NCBI GenBank assembly: GCA_965232105.1
Contig: OZ246956.1
Coordinates: forward strand, 310,001 to 374,000
DNA: 64,000 nt
Direction: 5' to 3'
DNA from: Multivorans sp965232105
Lineage (GTDB): Bacteria; Acidobacteriota; Thermoanaerobaculia; Multivoradales; Multivoraceae
The notes below the pieces were generated by a model, which worked only from the letters and a program-made list of their open reading frames with translations, had not been told where the DNA came from and searched no databases. Positions 43,260 through 52,485 of the stretch are shown here, piece by piece (positions within the stretch are counted from its first letter, which is position 1; each line of letters starts with the position of its first letter). The position numbers and the translations under genes are program-made.

Positions 43260-45092
43260 TGTAAGTACTGGGCTTGTGGTGGATTCGGCGTGTACGTTAC
43301 TGGGTACGCGCTCCGGTCAGGGTCGTAGGTCGAGGAGTCTGAAGGCTTCGTCCTGGAGCGTGGTGGGCCGCGCGAGGACGTTGGCTGTCGCGGAGTCGTT
43401 GCCCGGCATCCTGACGCGGTTTCTGGTCATCGTGGCGAGGTCTTGGAGGAGTGTCTGGAAGCTGTGCACGGGGAGTGCGTCGTCGGTGCGTCCGGAGTTG
43501 GCCTTGAGCTTCGCGGCGTTCGATTTCCGCGCCGGCAGGACGGGGGACGCTCGGTCGTCGGTCTTGCGGTGGTCGTCAAAGAGGATGGGCGCGAGGCGTT
43601 TTCGCATGTGCCACTCGACGTAGTAGGCGAGGACGCAGAGGAGGACATGGGCGCGCACGCGTCCGGCGAGCCGGTGATGCACGGGGCGCACCTTGAGGTC
43701 GACGCTCTTGAGGCTGCGGAAGGCTCGTTCGACGCGGCTGAGGCTCTTGTAGGAGCGGACGGCTTCCTCGGCGGGCAGGTCGGCCTCCGGGACGTTGGTT
43801 CGGATGACATAGAGGCCGTCGAGTGCCGCTTCCTTGTCGATGCGCTGCTGGTTGCGGCGCCAGTTGAAGCCGTCGTCGGCGACCTCGATGTCGTAGTGCT
43901 TGCCGACCTTGTACTTGCGCAGGGCGCGGTCGGCTCTGACAGCGATTTCCTTGCTGCCGCGAAGCGGCCTGTTGTTTCGCTTCGTGGCCTTTTCGACGGC
44001 TTCGAGGAGTTCGTCGGTCCTGTCGAGCAGGTCCAGACGCTTGCGGCGCCGTTCGGCGGCCAGAAGCGGGTTCCGGCACACGATCAGGCGTTCCTTGGGG
44101 TAAAGCTCCGGGACACTGATCTCCGCCATGTCCCGCTGGTCGAAGAGCGACAGTTGCAGGTGGCCCTGCTCGGCCAGGGTGCGGATCGCCGGCGCGCGCA
44201 GGGCGCTGATCCAGGCCAGGCCGGCGGGTTCGAGGTCTTCCTCGATGCGGGCGTTGGTGATCAGTCCGCGGTCTCCGACGATGACGATCCGATCCAGCGA
44301 GAAGCGGTCGCGGAGCTTGTGCACCTGGCTGCTCAGCGCGCCGGGGTCGGCGGTGTTTCCCTCGAAGACCTCGACGGCCACCGGGCATCCCTCCCGGTTG
44401 CAGAGCAGGGCGAGGACGATCTGTAGCTTGCCTCGCTTCTTGTCCCTGGAGTAGCCGTGTCTGGCCAGCGCGCACTCTCTGCCTTCGAGGTAGACCGAGG
44501 TCAGGTCGCAGAGGACGAGCGAGCCGTCTTCGAGATGCCGCTTGGCGAGAGCGCGTTCGATCTTCGCCTGGCGAGAGAGCAGCCAGTCCATGGCGTCGTA
44601 GAGGTCGTCGGCGGAGGCGTCTTCGACGCCGAGTTCCTCGGCGAGGGTGTGGTTGGCGGTTTCGCTGGCGAGTCCTCGGGCAGTAGCGAGCTTGGACCGC
44701 GGTTCGAGGATGCGCGCGGCGATCATGGCGACGACGAGCGCCCGTTGCGGGGAGGGTTTGCGGTCGAGCAGTCGTTCGAGGCCGAGTTTTCTGATTGTGC
44801 CGAGGACGGCGGCGACGTGTCCGTGGGGCTTGGCCCGCACGATCTGGAAGGCGTCGTCGAGTGAGGGGAGGGCTATGCCTCCCTTGAGCAGTGTTCTGAA
44901 TCCTTCGACGAGTTGATCGGGCCACTTGGAGAGGTTTGCGAGGGTGCGTTTCTTGACCTTTCCGTCCTGTCGGTAGGACTCTCGGAGCAGGACGGCCGGT
45001 GGTGAGTTGCGGTTGGGTACGCGCTCGATGTACATGGCTTCCTATTGTAGGGCAAATACACGATATTGTCTACATGTAGCCTCACCATTACA
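43260..45092 (-). mobile_element. IS1634/IS4-type insertion sequence
   Basis: The boundaries are approximate. The ends TGTAAGTACTGGGCT (left, from 43260) and the reverse complement reading TGTAATGGTGAGGCT (right, from 45092) share a degenerate inverted repeat that continues with GTGGA/GTAGA and CGTGTA further in. No clean target-site duplication is visible. It holds one transposase gene on the minus strand. Its right end is noticeably richer in A and T than the genome around it, a sign of foreign origin. Confidence 0.7.
43317..45035 (-). CDS. IS1634-family DDE transposase
   Basis: 572 residues, full length for the family, with no frameshift. The N-terminus MYIERVPNRNSPPAVLLRESYRQDGKVKKRTLANLSKW is the usual opening (given here in pieces: MYIERVPNRN, then ESYRQDGKVKKRT). 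The catalytic residues can be placed in VLCDLTSVYLEG (first Asp), RIVIVGDRGLITN (second Asp) and the SRVERAFRSLKSVDL block (Glu). The element is therefore probably still able to move. It lies between hicB and the hicA remnant, which are both on the opposite strand. Confidence 0.93.
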   Translation of the reverse strand: MYIERVPNRNSPPAVLLRESYRQDGKVKKRTLANLSKWPDQLVEGFRTLLKGGIALPSLDDAFQIVRAKPHGHVAAVLGTIRKLGLERLLDRKPSPQRALVVAMIAARILEPRSKLATARGLASETANHTLAEELGVEDASADDLYDAMDWLLSRQAKIERALAKRHLEDGSLVLCDLTSVYLEGRECALARHGYSRDKKRGKLQIVLALLCNREGCPVAVEVFEGNTADPGALSSQVHKLRDRFSLDRIVIVGDRGLITNARIEEDLEPAGLAWISALRAPAIRTLAEQGHLQLSLFDQRDMAEISVPELYPKERLIVCRNPLLAAERRRKRLDLLDRTDELLEAVEKATKRNNRPLRGSKEIAVRADRALRKYKVGKHYDIEVADDGFNWRRNQQRIDKEAALDGLYVIRTNVPEADLPAEEAVRSYKSLSRVERAFRSLKSVDLKVRPVHHRLAGRVRAHVLLCVLAYYVEWHMRKRLAPILFDDHRKTDDRASPVLPARKSNAAKLKANSGRTDDALPVHSFQTLLQDLATMTRNRVRMPGNDSATANVLARPTTLQDEAFRLLDLRP

Positions 45093-45184
45093 TGGCTACC
45101 AATGGCAGTGCGTAAGCACCCCGAAAACGCAAAAGGCCAAGCGCGAACAGCCTCTTCGCACCCTCGGGAGCCGCGAACGGCTCA

Positions 45185-45406
45185 GAACTTCGGGTTAGCC
45201 CCAAGCAGACTCGCCGCGCGCTTGAGAAGGACGGCTGGCGCGAGTCGCGCTGGCGTGGCTCTCACCTGATCATGCGGAAGCCGGGGCGCGGGGCTCCTGT
45301 CGTGATTCCGATGCACAAGGGCGACCTTCCGCGAGGAACGCTGACCAGCATCCTTAAGGGTGCCGACATGAGTCGGAGACGGTTCGCTGAACTGCTGAGC
45401 GGCTAG
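45185..45406 (+). pseudogene. hicA: HicA toxin remnant lacking a start codon
   Basis: The frame reads ELRVSPKQTRRALEKDGW, then RESRWRGSHLIMRKPGRG and VVIPMHKGDLPRGTLTSI, ending KGADMSRRRFAELLSG: the whole HicA double-stranded-RNA-binding fold, including the catalytic His of GSH. The frame is open back to 45116 (TAA at 45113), but no ATG, GTG or TTG occurs before an internal ATG at 45272 that would cut away the catalytic His. The toxin is therefore probably not made. GTTAGCCC-AAG (45194-45205) recurs at the hicB stop (43221-43232). Confidence 0.75.
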
Positions 45407-45494
45407 CTTAGCTAGCTAGCACAGCCAGTCCCGCTCAGTCCGGGACCGCGCACCGACGGTTCCGCGTTCCTGCGACACAGCTTCTCAGTGCCGC

Positions 45495-45977
45495 CTAACC
45501 CAGCTTCCGCCGCAACGCCTCCATGACCAGCGGCGGCACGACGCCGGTCAGGTCCCCGTCCAGGCTGCCGACTTCCTTCGTCAGGCGGCTGGAGAGGTAG
45601 ATCCACTCCGGGGCCGGCAGCAGAAAGATCGTGTCGATGCCCGGCGCGAGGCGGCGGTTCATCAGGGTCATCGGCAGCTCGTAGTCGAAGTCGGCGCCGG
45701 AGCGCAGGCCGCGGATCACGGCGATGGCGCCCTTCTCCCGGGCGTAGTCGACCAGCAGGCCGCTGAAGCTCTCGACCCGGCAATCGTCGGAGTCGCCCAC
45801 GAGGTCGCGCAGGAGGTCGATCCGCTCCTGGACCGAGAACAGCGCCTGTTTCTGGTCGTTGAAGAGCACCGCGATGTAGAGCACGTCGAAGAGCCGGCGG
45901 GCACGCTCGATCAGGTCGAGGTGGCCGTTGTGCACCGGGTCGAAGGAACCGGGAAAGATGCCGATTCGCTGGCTCAT
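45495..45977 (-). CDS. coaD: Phosphopantetheine adenylyltransferase CoaD
   Basis: 160 residues, normal length. Transfers AMP from ATP to 4'-phosphopantetheine, the penultimate step of CoA synthesis. The nucleotidyltransferase motif is GSFDPVHNGHLD (His16, His19), followed by VIRGLRSGADFDYELPMTLMN near 86 and the ATP-side SSRLTKEV near 128. The ATG overlaps the stop of the beta-propeller gene as ATGA, so this housekeeping gene is coupled to two exported proteins of unknown role. Confidence 0.96.
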   Translation of the reverse strand: MSQRIGIFPGSFDPVHNGHLDLIERARRLFDVLYIAVLFNDQKQALFSVQERIDLLRDLVGDSDDCRVESFSGLLVDYAREKGAIAVIRGLRSGADFDYELPMTLMNRRLAPGIDTIFLLPAPEWIYLSSRLTKEVGSLDGDLTGVVPPLVMEALRRKLG

Positions 45978-48277
45978 TCTCCGCTCCCCAACCGGTCCGA
46001 GAGATCGATCGTCGTCACGTTGTGCGCGGCGTCCGTCAGGCGCAGCAGCAACAGCCGGGCGTCCCCTGCGGCATCGATGGACAGGGTCTCCCGCTGGCTG
46101 TCGAGCAGGCCGTCCTCGACCATGGCGGCGCGCCACTCGCCCGCGTCGACGCTGACTACCGCCTCGCGCAGCGGACTCCAGGCGTCTTCGACGACCGCGC
46201 TCACGCGGCTGCCGTCGCGGGAGGCCTCGACCAGTCGCGCCGGGCTGTGGTCGACGACGACCGCGGCGGACACCCGCTCGGCCTCGAGGGCCTCGCCGGG
46301 GGCGTTGTCCAGTTTGTCGGACGCGCTGACCCGGAAGCGGTAGACGCCGTCCGGCAGCACGGTGGCATCGAAGCTGAAGAAGGTCGCCTTCAGGTCGTCC
46401 GCGACCTCCAGCCAGAGAGCATCCGCGTCGCTCGCGTCTTCCCCGGCCGCCGCCAGCGCCGCCTCGCGGGCGAAGGCGAGCCGGAAGCGGAGACTGTCCT
46501 TGTTCGGGTCCTCGGCCTCCCAGCGCAGCGTTCGGTAGCCCAGCTTCCACAGGCTCTTCGTGCCCTTCTGGGTCTGCGCCGGATCGCCGACGGTGGTGAA
46601 GATGCGATCCCGGTTCGGGTGGGCCGGCTCGTAGGCCTGGTTCGAGGGGTTGAAGTTCGTCGGCACCAGGATCGTCCCCGCGGGGAGTACGTCCAGCTTC
46701 TTGATTTCGGGCTTGCGGTTGTGCTGCCGGTAGGTGACCTCGACGGCCACGACCTCGGGCGTCAGGTCGCCGCTGCCGCGGAGCTCGGCCCGCCACTGGA
46801 GGTAGCGGCCGGGCGGCAGATCGGAAAGAGGCGCCTCCCGGGCGACGGAAGCCTCGGTCCAGTCCGACCAGGTCTCGTCGGGGTCCGAACTCATCCCGCT
46901 GCGGGCGGAGAGGGCGACCTGCGCGCCGTCTCCGGCACGCCCGCGCCAGCGGATCGACCCGAAGCTGGCGACGGAGGACGCGTCGAGCGGCTTGGCGGTC
47001 ACCGTCCCCTGCCGCGCCAGGCCGCCGCTGTCGCCGCCGACGAAGCCGTAGACCGCCGCCGCGTTGACGCTGGCGAAGACGGGACCCGCCGGGCCGGTGG
47101 CCAGACCGACGATCTGGCTCTGGTCGAGGTCCTTCTCCAGCACCATCTGATCGTTCTGGAAGCTGAACAGCTTGCCTTCCTGGCCGGTGGCGACCCAGAG
47201 CCTGCCCTGCTGGTGGCTCAGGGCGTACACCGTCTCCATCTCGAACTTCCAGATCGACTCGACGGCGCCGGTCGCGTCGATCCGCAACACCTCGGAGCGC
47301 GGACCCTTGAAGGAAGCGGAACGGCTGCCGGCGGAGATCGCGCCCGTCTGGACCGTGACAGCGCTCTGCTGGCCGTTGGAGCTCGACGAGTTGCTGCCGG
47401 AGGAAGCGGTGCTTCCCGTCGAGCTGCTTGCCGTCGAACCGGCGCTCGAGGAGCTTCGGGCCCTGCTCAGGTCGACGAAGCTCGCCTCGGAAGCGAGCGC
47501 GGAGGCGTAGAAGGCGCCGTCCTCGCCGGGAGTGATCGCCAGGACCTCGGGGCCGGCGGCGTCGTAGAGCGTGCGGGCCTGGCCTTCCGCGTCGATCTCG
47601 AGCAGCAGGCCCTCGCCCGCGGTGCCGGCGAGCACCGTGCCGTCCGGGCGTAGCGCGAGCGAACGGATATGGATGTCCGTGCTGTCGTAGAGCACTTTCG
47701 ATTCACCGCTCGCGAGGTCCACGCGATGCAGCTGCCCCTCCGGACCGGTCGCCACGAGCAGACCGCCGTCACCGGTGCCGAGAAGCGCCCAGATGTACTG
47801 CGCGTCCGGGTCGAACAGCTCTTCCACCTCGCCCTCCGCCGGCTTCCGGTAGACCTTGCCGTCCGGCGACGAGCCGGCATAGACGGTCCCGTCACGGTCG
47901 ACCCAGACCGCGAACACTTCGGGTTCCTCGGTGGCGAAGAGTTCGGTAATCGAGCCGCTATCCCCGTCGATCTCGACCTCCAGGACCTTGCCGGAGTTGC
48001 CCGTGCCCGCAGCGAAGCGGCCTTCGGTTCCCACGAAAGAGAACAGGAAGGGCTCCGCGACGGTGGCGAACTGCTCGGCCCGCTGGGCGAGACGCAGAAT
48101 CCCCAGCCGATCGACACTCACGTCGACGAGTTCGCCCGCCAGAAACGCGGCCTGGCTGTCGGCGCGCCAGATCTTGACTTCGGAGGCGCCGGCGAAGCCG
48201 CCGGTCAAGAGCAGCAGAATGCCGGCCACGATCCCCGCCGCGGGGCGGGCGTGGTCCCCCAGGGTTTGGGCACTCAA
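45974..48277 (-). CDS. Exported beta-propeller protein
   Basis: 767 residues from a TTG start overlapping the upstream stop. Signal-like segment (GIVAGILLLLTGGFAGAS), then repeated blades (VFAVWVDRDGTVYAGSSPDGKVYR, ALLGTGDGGLLVATGPEGQLHRVD, ALRPDGTVLAGTAGEGLLLEID, ALSHQQGRLWVATGQEGKLFSF), forming one propeller over about 30-430. A Ser/Gly/Asn low-complexity insert interrupts it near 275-310. The C-terminal 330 residues are beta-sandwich-like (PEIKKLDVLPAGTILVPTN, DGVYRFRVSASDKLDNAPG). The function is unknown; secretion is likely. It is coupled to the SpoIVB-like gene upstream and coaD downstream. Confidence 0.82.
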   Translation of the reverse strand: MSAQTLGDHARPAAGIVAGILLLLTGGFAGASEVKIWRADSQAAFLAGELVDVSVDRLGILRLAQRAEQFATVAEPFLFSFVGTEGRFAAGTGNSGKVLEVEIDGDSGSITELFATEEPEVFAVWVDRDGTVYAGSSPDGKVYRKPAEGEVEELFDPDAQYIWALLGTGDGGLLVATGPEGQLHRVDLASGESKVLYDSTDIHIRSLALRPDGTVLAGTAGEGLLLEIDAEGQARTLYDAAGPEVLAITPGEDGAFYASALASEASFVDLSRARSSSSAGSTASSSTGSTASSGSNSSSSNGQQSAVTVQTGAISAGSRSASFKGPRSEVLRIDATGAVESIWKFEMETVYALSHQQGRLWVATGQEGKLFSFQNDQMVLEKDLDQSQIVGLATGPAGPVFASVNAAAVYGFVGGDSGGLARQGTVTAKPLDASSVASFGSIRWRGRAGDGAQVALSARSGMSSDPDETWSDWTEASVAREAPLSDLPPGRYLQWRAELRGSGDLTPEVVAVEVTYRQHNRKPEIKKLDVLPAGTILVPTNFNPSNQAYEPAHPNRDRIFTTVGDPAQTQKGTKSLWKLGYRTLRWEAEDPNKDSLRFRLAFAREAALAAAGEDASDADALWLEVADDLKATFFSFDATVLPDGVYRFRVSASDKLDNAPGEALEAERVSAAVVVDHSPARLVEASRDGSRVSAVVEDAWSPLREAVVSVDAGEWRAAMVEDGLLDSQRETLSIDAAGDARLLLLRLTDAAHNVTTIDLSDRLGSGE

Positions 48278-50106
48278 GGCGCGTTACCGGGCAGGATCTC
48301 AAGGTCGAGCCGGAACAGGCCGTCGAGCGGGACGTCCAGGTCGCGGCCCTGCTCGTTCACGATCGCCAGGTTCAGCGCCCGGGGCTCTCCCTGCAGGGAA
48401 GAGGCCTGCCAGATCGATCGAACGGACGCTGGAAGCTGGGGCATCGGACGTCCCTCGACGATCAGCCCACGAGCCGGGACCACGCCGAGCGCGGCGAGCC
48501 GGCTCTTCGGTTGGAACGAACGGAGCATGTCGAGTTCGTCCGTGAGCGACGACGCCTTGCTCGGCTCCAGTTGCAGCCGCGCCGCGTCGATGCTCACGCC
48601 GTCGCCGACGAAGAGGTAGTAGCGGCCCGGGCGGCGATCCTCGGGAATCGTCACCGGGAGCGTCTCCTGGTACCGGTTCCCGCGATGCTGCCGGAGATCG
48701 AACACGACATCTACCGTGTCGCCGGCGTGAACCCGCCTCGAAGAGGCCTGGGCGCGCTCGATCTCCACCGTCCGCACGCCGTGGCTCTGACTCAGAGTCA
48801 GGTCGACGCCCTCGATCTCGACGTCTTCGTAGTCCGAGTTGACCAGCGCCCCGACCAGGGCGAGCAGGTAGAACGCGGCGCTCGTCCCGGGCCCCGAACC
48901 GTCGAAGGTCTGCCGAAGCGGCACGTCTTCGTGGCCGCGCAGGCGCAGCGTGCCGGTCATGTCGAGGCCGCTCTCGCCGCCGCCGTACGAAGCGGACTCG
49001 AGCGCCTGCATCGTCGGAATGCCGACGAGCGAGGGGAGCATCCGCGGCAGATCGGCGAGCCTGAGATCGAACCGGCGGCTGTCGCCGTCAGGCGTCTCGA
49101 CCTGGATCGTCATCGGGATGGTCCGCGCCTCGGCGCCGACCCTTCCCCGCAGGCCCGCGAAGCGGTCCTGGTCGAAGGCGCCGACCACCGAGCCGATGTT
49201 GCTGAGCCGCATCGAGCTGTTCAACCGCGGCACGACCCCGATCACTTCCACCGTCGCCATCGGCACCCGCAGTGGGCCCACGCCCAGGTACGGGTGTCCC
49301 ATCGCCAGCACCTCGCCGTCCTCGACCCGGGTCACCGTACCGCCGACCGCCAGTTTGAGGTCGCCGTCGATCAAGACGCCCGCGACCGCACTGCCGGCAC
49401 TCAGGTCAGGCATCCCGGCGGTGTCGGCGCGGCCGGCTGGCGCGGCGGCGAGCATTCGGCGCACCGGATCGCCGAAGCCCAGGGTGGCGATCTGCGCACC
49501 CCCACGGCCTCCCCAGTCCGCCGGCGCGACGAGCGAGCCGAGCTGCTCCGCGACGATCTCCCGAACCGCCGCGGCGACGTCGTCGGGGGGCTCGAGCATC
49601 TGTTGCACGGACCGGTCGAACGGCCGCAGCGCGCCCGGAGCAGCCAGTCCCAGAGACTCCCCCGCCGCCTCGCCGGCTTCCAGCGTGCTCAACTCCCGCA
49701 TCGCGGCGATCGGCGTGATCAGGGCGAGAGCCTCGCTGGTGAACGCCCAGGAATAGGCAACCGCTCCCGCAAGGCGTTCGTCGAAGTAGACGGGGCTGCC
49801 GCTCATCCCGGCGACGACGCCCGACTCTTCCAGGCCGTTGCCGCTCAGACGGGCAACGATGTAGCTCGTGCCCGGGTCCATTTCCCGAATCACGCCGACG
49901 ACCTCGACGCCGAAGCGCGCAGGCTCGCTACCGGCGAACACGGACAGGCCGTAGCCGGTCTGCCCGCGGGAAAGCTCGTCGACGCCGATCTCGTCGCCGT
50001 TCAGATCGACCGGCGAAGCGGATTCGGCGCGCGGCGTCGCCACCGGTTCCTGCGCCCAAATCGGGGCGGCCAGCAGACCTAGAACGAGAGCCACGGAACG
50101 GGTCAC
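48274..50106 (-). CDS. Exported SpoIVB-like (S55) protein
   Basis: About 610 residues from the GTG at 50106, which gives VTRSVALVLGLLAAPIWAQ as signal peptide; the frame reaches 50205 but would then overlap the TsaC-like gene. The N-terminal half resembles the SpoIVB peptidase S55 domain: RGQTGYGLSVFAGSEPARFGVEVVG near 52, and GVVAGMSGSPVYFDERLAGAVAYSW near 105 containing the GMSGSP catalytic-Ser motif. A long beta-rich C-terminus follows. In sporulators SpoIVB signals across membranes; here, without sporulation, a self-processing envelope sensor or a structural relative is plausible. Confidence 0.82.
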   Translation of the reverse strand: MTRSVALVLGLLAAPIWAQEPVATPRAESASPVDLNGDEIGVDELSRGQTGYGLSVFAGSEPARFGVEVVGVIREMDPGTSYIVARLSGNGLEESGVVAGMSGSPVYFDERLAGAVAYSWAFTSEALALITPIAAMRELSTLEAGEAAGESLGLAAPGALRPFDRSVQQMLEPPDDVAAAVREIVAEQLGSLVAPADWGGRGGAQIATLGFGDPVRRMLAAAPAGRADTAGMPDLSAGSAVAGVLIDGDLKLAVGGTVTRVEDGEVLAMGHPYLGVGPLRVPMATVEVIGVVPRLNSSMRLSNIGSVVGAFDQDRFAGLRGRVGAEARTIPMTIQVETPDGDSRRFDLRLADLPRMLPSLVGIPTMQALESASYGGGESGLDMTGTLRLRGHEDVPLRQTFDGSGPGTSAAFYLLALVGALVNSDYEDVEIEGVDLTLSQSHGVRTVEIERAQASSRRVHAGDTVDVVFDLRQHRGNRYQETLPVTIPEDRRPGRYYLFVGDGVSIDAARLQLEPSKASSLTDELDMLRSFQPKSRLAALGVVPARGLIVEGRPMPQLPASVRSIWQASSLQGEPRALNLAIVNEQGRDLDVPLDGLFRLDLEILPGNAP

Positions 50107-50153
50107 AGTCAGGGTTCTCTTCGGAAGTCGGCAACCAGAGCCGGCGACCGGTG

Positions 50154-50741
50154 TCAGAGATCGAAACGCCCGCGGCGCAACACCCGCAAGCCGGCGGAAC
50201 TCCAAGATACCACGGTGGATGGCGGCCCTCCGGGCGTGGTTTCACCGCCCACGACGAGCGCACCGGAAGCGCCGAGGATCGCTTCGAGGGCCGACAACTC
50301 GCAGAGCGGCGGTTCACCACTCCGGTTCGCGCTCGTCGCGGTCAGCGGATGGCCCAAGTCCCGCAACAGCCCCCGGAGCCGCTCGTGCGCGGGCACCCGC
50401 ACCGCTAACGTCCGACCGCCCGCGACCGCCGGCACCGACGCGCCTGGAGCAATAGGCGCCACCACCGTGAGCGGCGCCGGCCAGTGAACCGCCGCCATCC
50501 GTACGGCCTCATTCGGCTCGACGCCCAGTTCAACGGCCTGCGTCAGGCTCGCCGCCACAACCGGCAGCGGCTTGCCCCGCTCCCGCTCCTTGATCCGGTA
50601 GATCGCATCGACACCCGTCGCCGAGCGGGGATCCACCGCCAGACCGTAGGACGACTCCGTGGGAACCGCGAGAACACGACCGTCGGCCAAGGCTCGCTTC
50701 ACGACCTCCACATCGCCGTCCCAAGGCCAAGTATCAAGCAT
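50154..50741 (-). CDS. tsaC: Threonylcarbamoyl-AMP synthase family protein (TsaC/YrdC/Sua5)
   Basis: 195 residues. Makes threonylcarbamoyl-adenylate for the t6A modification of ANN-decoding tRNAs. Family motifs: GRVLAVPTESSYGLAVDP near 20, YRIKERERGKPLPVV near 48, HWPAPLTVVAPI near 84 and TATSANRSGEPP near 130. Length fits the single-domain TsaC/YciO group; YciO cannot be excluded. It starts nine bases after the recN stop in the same direction. Confidence 0.92.
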   Translation of the reverse strand: MLDTWPWDGDVEVVKRALADGRVLAVPTESSYGLAVDPRSATGVDAIYRIKERERGKPLPVVAASLTQAVELGVEPNEAVRMAAVHWPAPLTVVAPIAPGASVPAVAGGRTLAVRVPAHERLRGLLRDLGHPLTATSANRSGEPPLCELSALEAILGASGALVVGGETTPGGPPSTVVSWSSAGLRVLRRGRFDL

Positions 50742-50750
50742 GGGGCGGGA

Positions 50751-52466
50751 CTACTCGGCGCCCGCGGCGATCAGTTCCTCGGCGGCAGAGCGCGCTCCCT
50801 CCGTGATCTCCTCGCCGGCCAGCATGCGGGCCACTTCCTCGACGCGGCGCTCGTCCTCGAGGCGGTGGACGTCGACCCGCGTTCGGCCGGCTCGCACTTC
50901 CTTCCTGACCTCCAGATGGCGGTCGCCGCGACTCGCCACCTGGGGCAGGTGGGTCACGGCCAGGATCTGGCCGCCGCGGGCCAGGCCCTGCAGCTTGCGG
51001 CCGACGATCGCCGCCTCGGCGCCACCCACACCGGCGTCCACCTCGTCGAACACCAGGGTCGAGGCCGCCGCGGGTCCGGCGCCGCGCACGGCGGTCTGGA
51101 GCGCCAGAAACAGGCGTGCGAGTTCGCCGCCCGAGGCGACACGCGACAGGGGGCGAAGCGCCTCACCCGGGTTGGCGCTGAAGCGGTAGGTCACCTGGTC
51201 GACGCCCCGGCGGTCGAAGCCGACGCGCTCGCCGTCGAGTTCAAGCGGGCTGTCGGGGCGCGGCGCACGGCCAATCTCGACCTCGAACACGGCGCGCTCC
51301 AGAGCCAGGTCCCGCAAATGGCCGACGACTTCCGCCTCCAGAGCCGCGCCCAGCTCGCGGCGGGTGTGCGAAAGCGCCTCGGCGCGGACCGCGTACTCGG
51401 CAAGGCACGCCGCCGCCTGCTGCTCCACCTCGTCACGTCGAACGTCCGCCGTCTCCAGCTCGAACAGCTCCTCGGACAGGCGACGGGCGTGTTCCAGGAC
51501 GTCGGCGGCGCTGCCGCCATACTTCCGGGTCAGCCGCTCGATGACGCTCAGGCGCTCCTCGATCGCGTCGAGCCGCCCGGGATCCGCATCGGAACGGAGT
51601 GCCCGGCTGCGCAGTTCAGCCGTCACGTCGTTCACCAGAGTGCCCGCTTCGGCAAGCGTGTCCGCCCAGTCCCCGGCCTCGGGCTGCCAGCGCGCGATGT
51701 CCCGCAGCGCGTTTCCGGCCTGGGCGAGACGGCTGTCCACCGCTTGGTCGTCGTCGCTGAGCAGGGCGAGCGCCTGGTGCAGCGCGGCCGTAATCGCTTC
51801 CGCGTGGCGAAGCACTTCGCGTTCGGCCCGCAGCTCCTCGTCCTCGCCCGCGAGAAGGTGCGCGCCGTCGATCTCCGAGGTCTGGAACTTCAACAGGTCG
51901 ATCCGCTCCAGGCGCAGTTGATCGTCACCGCTCAGGCGTTTCAGCCGGTCGGCCGCCTCCCGCCAGGCCTCACAGGCGCTGGCGCACGATGCGACGAGGG
52001 CCGCAACGGAGTCGCCGCCCGAGCGATCGAGCCAGACCCGCTGGAGCTCTGGCGACACGATGCCGAGTTCGTCGCGTTGACCGAAGATGCGGATCAACCG
52101 GCGGGTGACCGCGGCAAGGAGCCGCAGCGTCACCGGATGGTCGTTCACGAACACGCGGTTGCGCCCCGCCCGGGTGACCTCGCGACGGACCAGGAGCTCG
52201 TCCCCATCCACCGGGACTCCGGCCTCTTCGAGCAGTCGCCGCCAGTCGCTGCCCGAGGGTTCGAAAACCCCGCTCAGGACCAGCGTGTCCGCGCCCGTGC
52301 GGATCGTCTCCGAACTCGCGCGCGCCCCGGCAAGCAGGGACAGCGAATCCACGACCAGGGACTTGCCTGCGCCCGTCTCGCCCGTGACCACATTCAAGCC
52401 CGGGCCGAACCGGAGCTCTGCCCGTTCGATAACGGCCAGGTTCCGGACGTGCAACGAGCGCAGCAT
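50751..52466 (-). CDS. recN: DNA repair protein RecN
   Basis: 571 residues, SMC-like ATPase used in double-strand break repair. Walker A GETGAGKS is at 29-36 after the typical MLRSLHVRNLAVIERAELRF. Coiled-coil arms fill about 160-370. The C-terminal half holds the signature PLSRVASGGELARLFLALQ and the Walker B region TLVFDEVDAGVGGAEAAIVG. It is encoded between proC and the tsaC gene; no damage-response box was found in the short gap upstream. Confidence 0.96.
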   Translation of the reverse strand: MLRSLHVRNLAVIERAELRFGPGLNVVTGETGAGKSLVVDSLSLLAGARASSETIRTGADTLVLSGVFEPSGSDWRRLLEEAGVPVDGDELLVRREVTRAGRNRVFVNDHPVTLRLLAAVTRRLIRIFGQRDELGIVSPELQRVWLDRSGGDSVAALVASCASACEAWREAADRLKRLSGDDQLRLERIDLLKFQTSEIDGAHLLAGEDEELRAEREVLRHAEAITAALHQALALLSDDDQAVDSRLAQAGNALRDIARWQPEAGDWADTLAEAGTLVNDVTAELRSRALRSDADPGRLDAIEERLSVIERLTRKYGGSAADVLEHARRLSEELFELETADVRRDEVEQQAAACLAEYAVRAEALSHTRRELGAALEAEVVGHLRDLALERAVFEVEIGRAPRPDSPLELDGERVGFDRRGVDQVTYRFSANPGEALRPLSRVASGGELARLFLALQTAVRGAGPAAASTLVFDEVDAGVGGAEAAIVGRKLQGLARGGQILAVTHLPQVASRGDRHLEVRKEVRAGRTRVDVHRLEDERRVEEVARMLAGEEITEGARSAAEELIAAGAE

Positions 52467-52485
52467 CTGAATGCCCGCTACGGAG

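Noticed and set aside
45402..45421. TAGC tandem run after the hicA remnant
   Set aside because: Only four imperfect units directly after a stop codon; too short to treat as a functional repeat.
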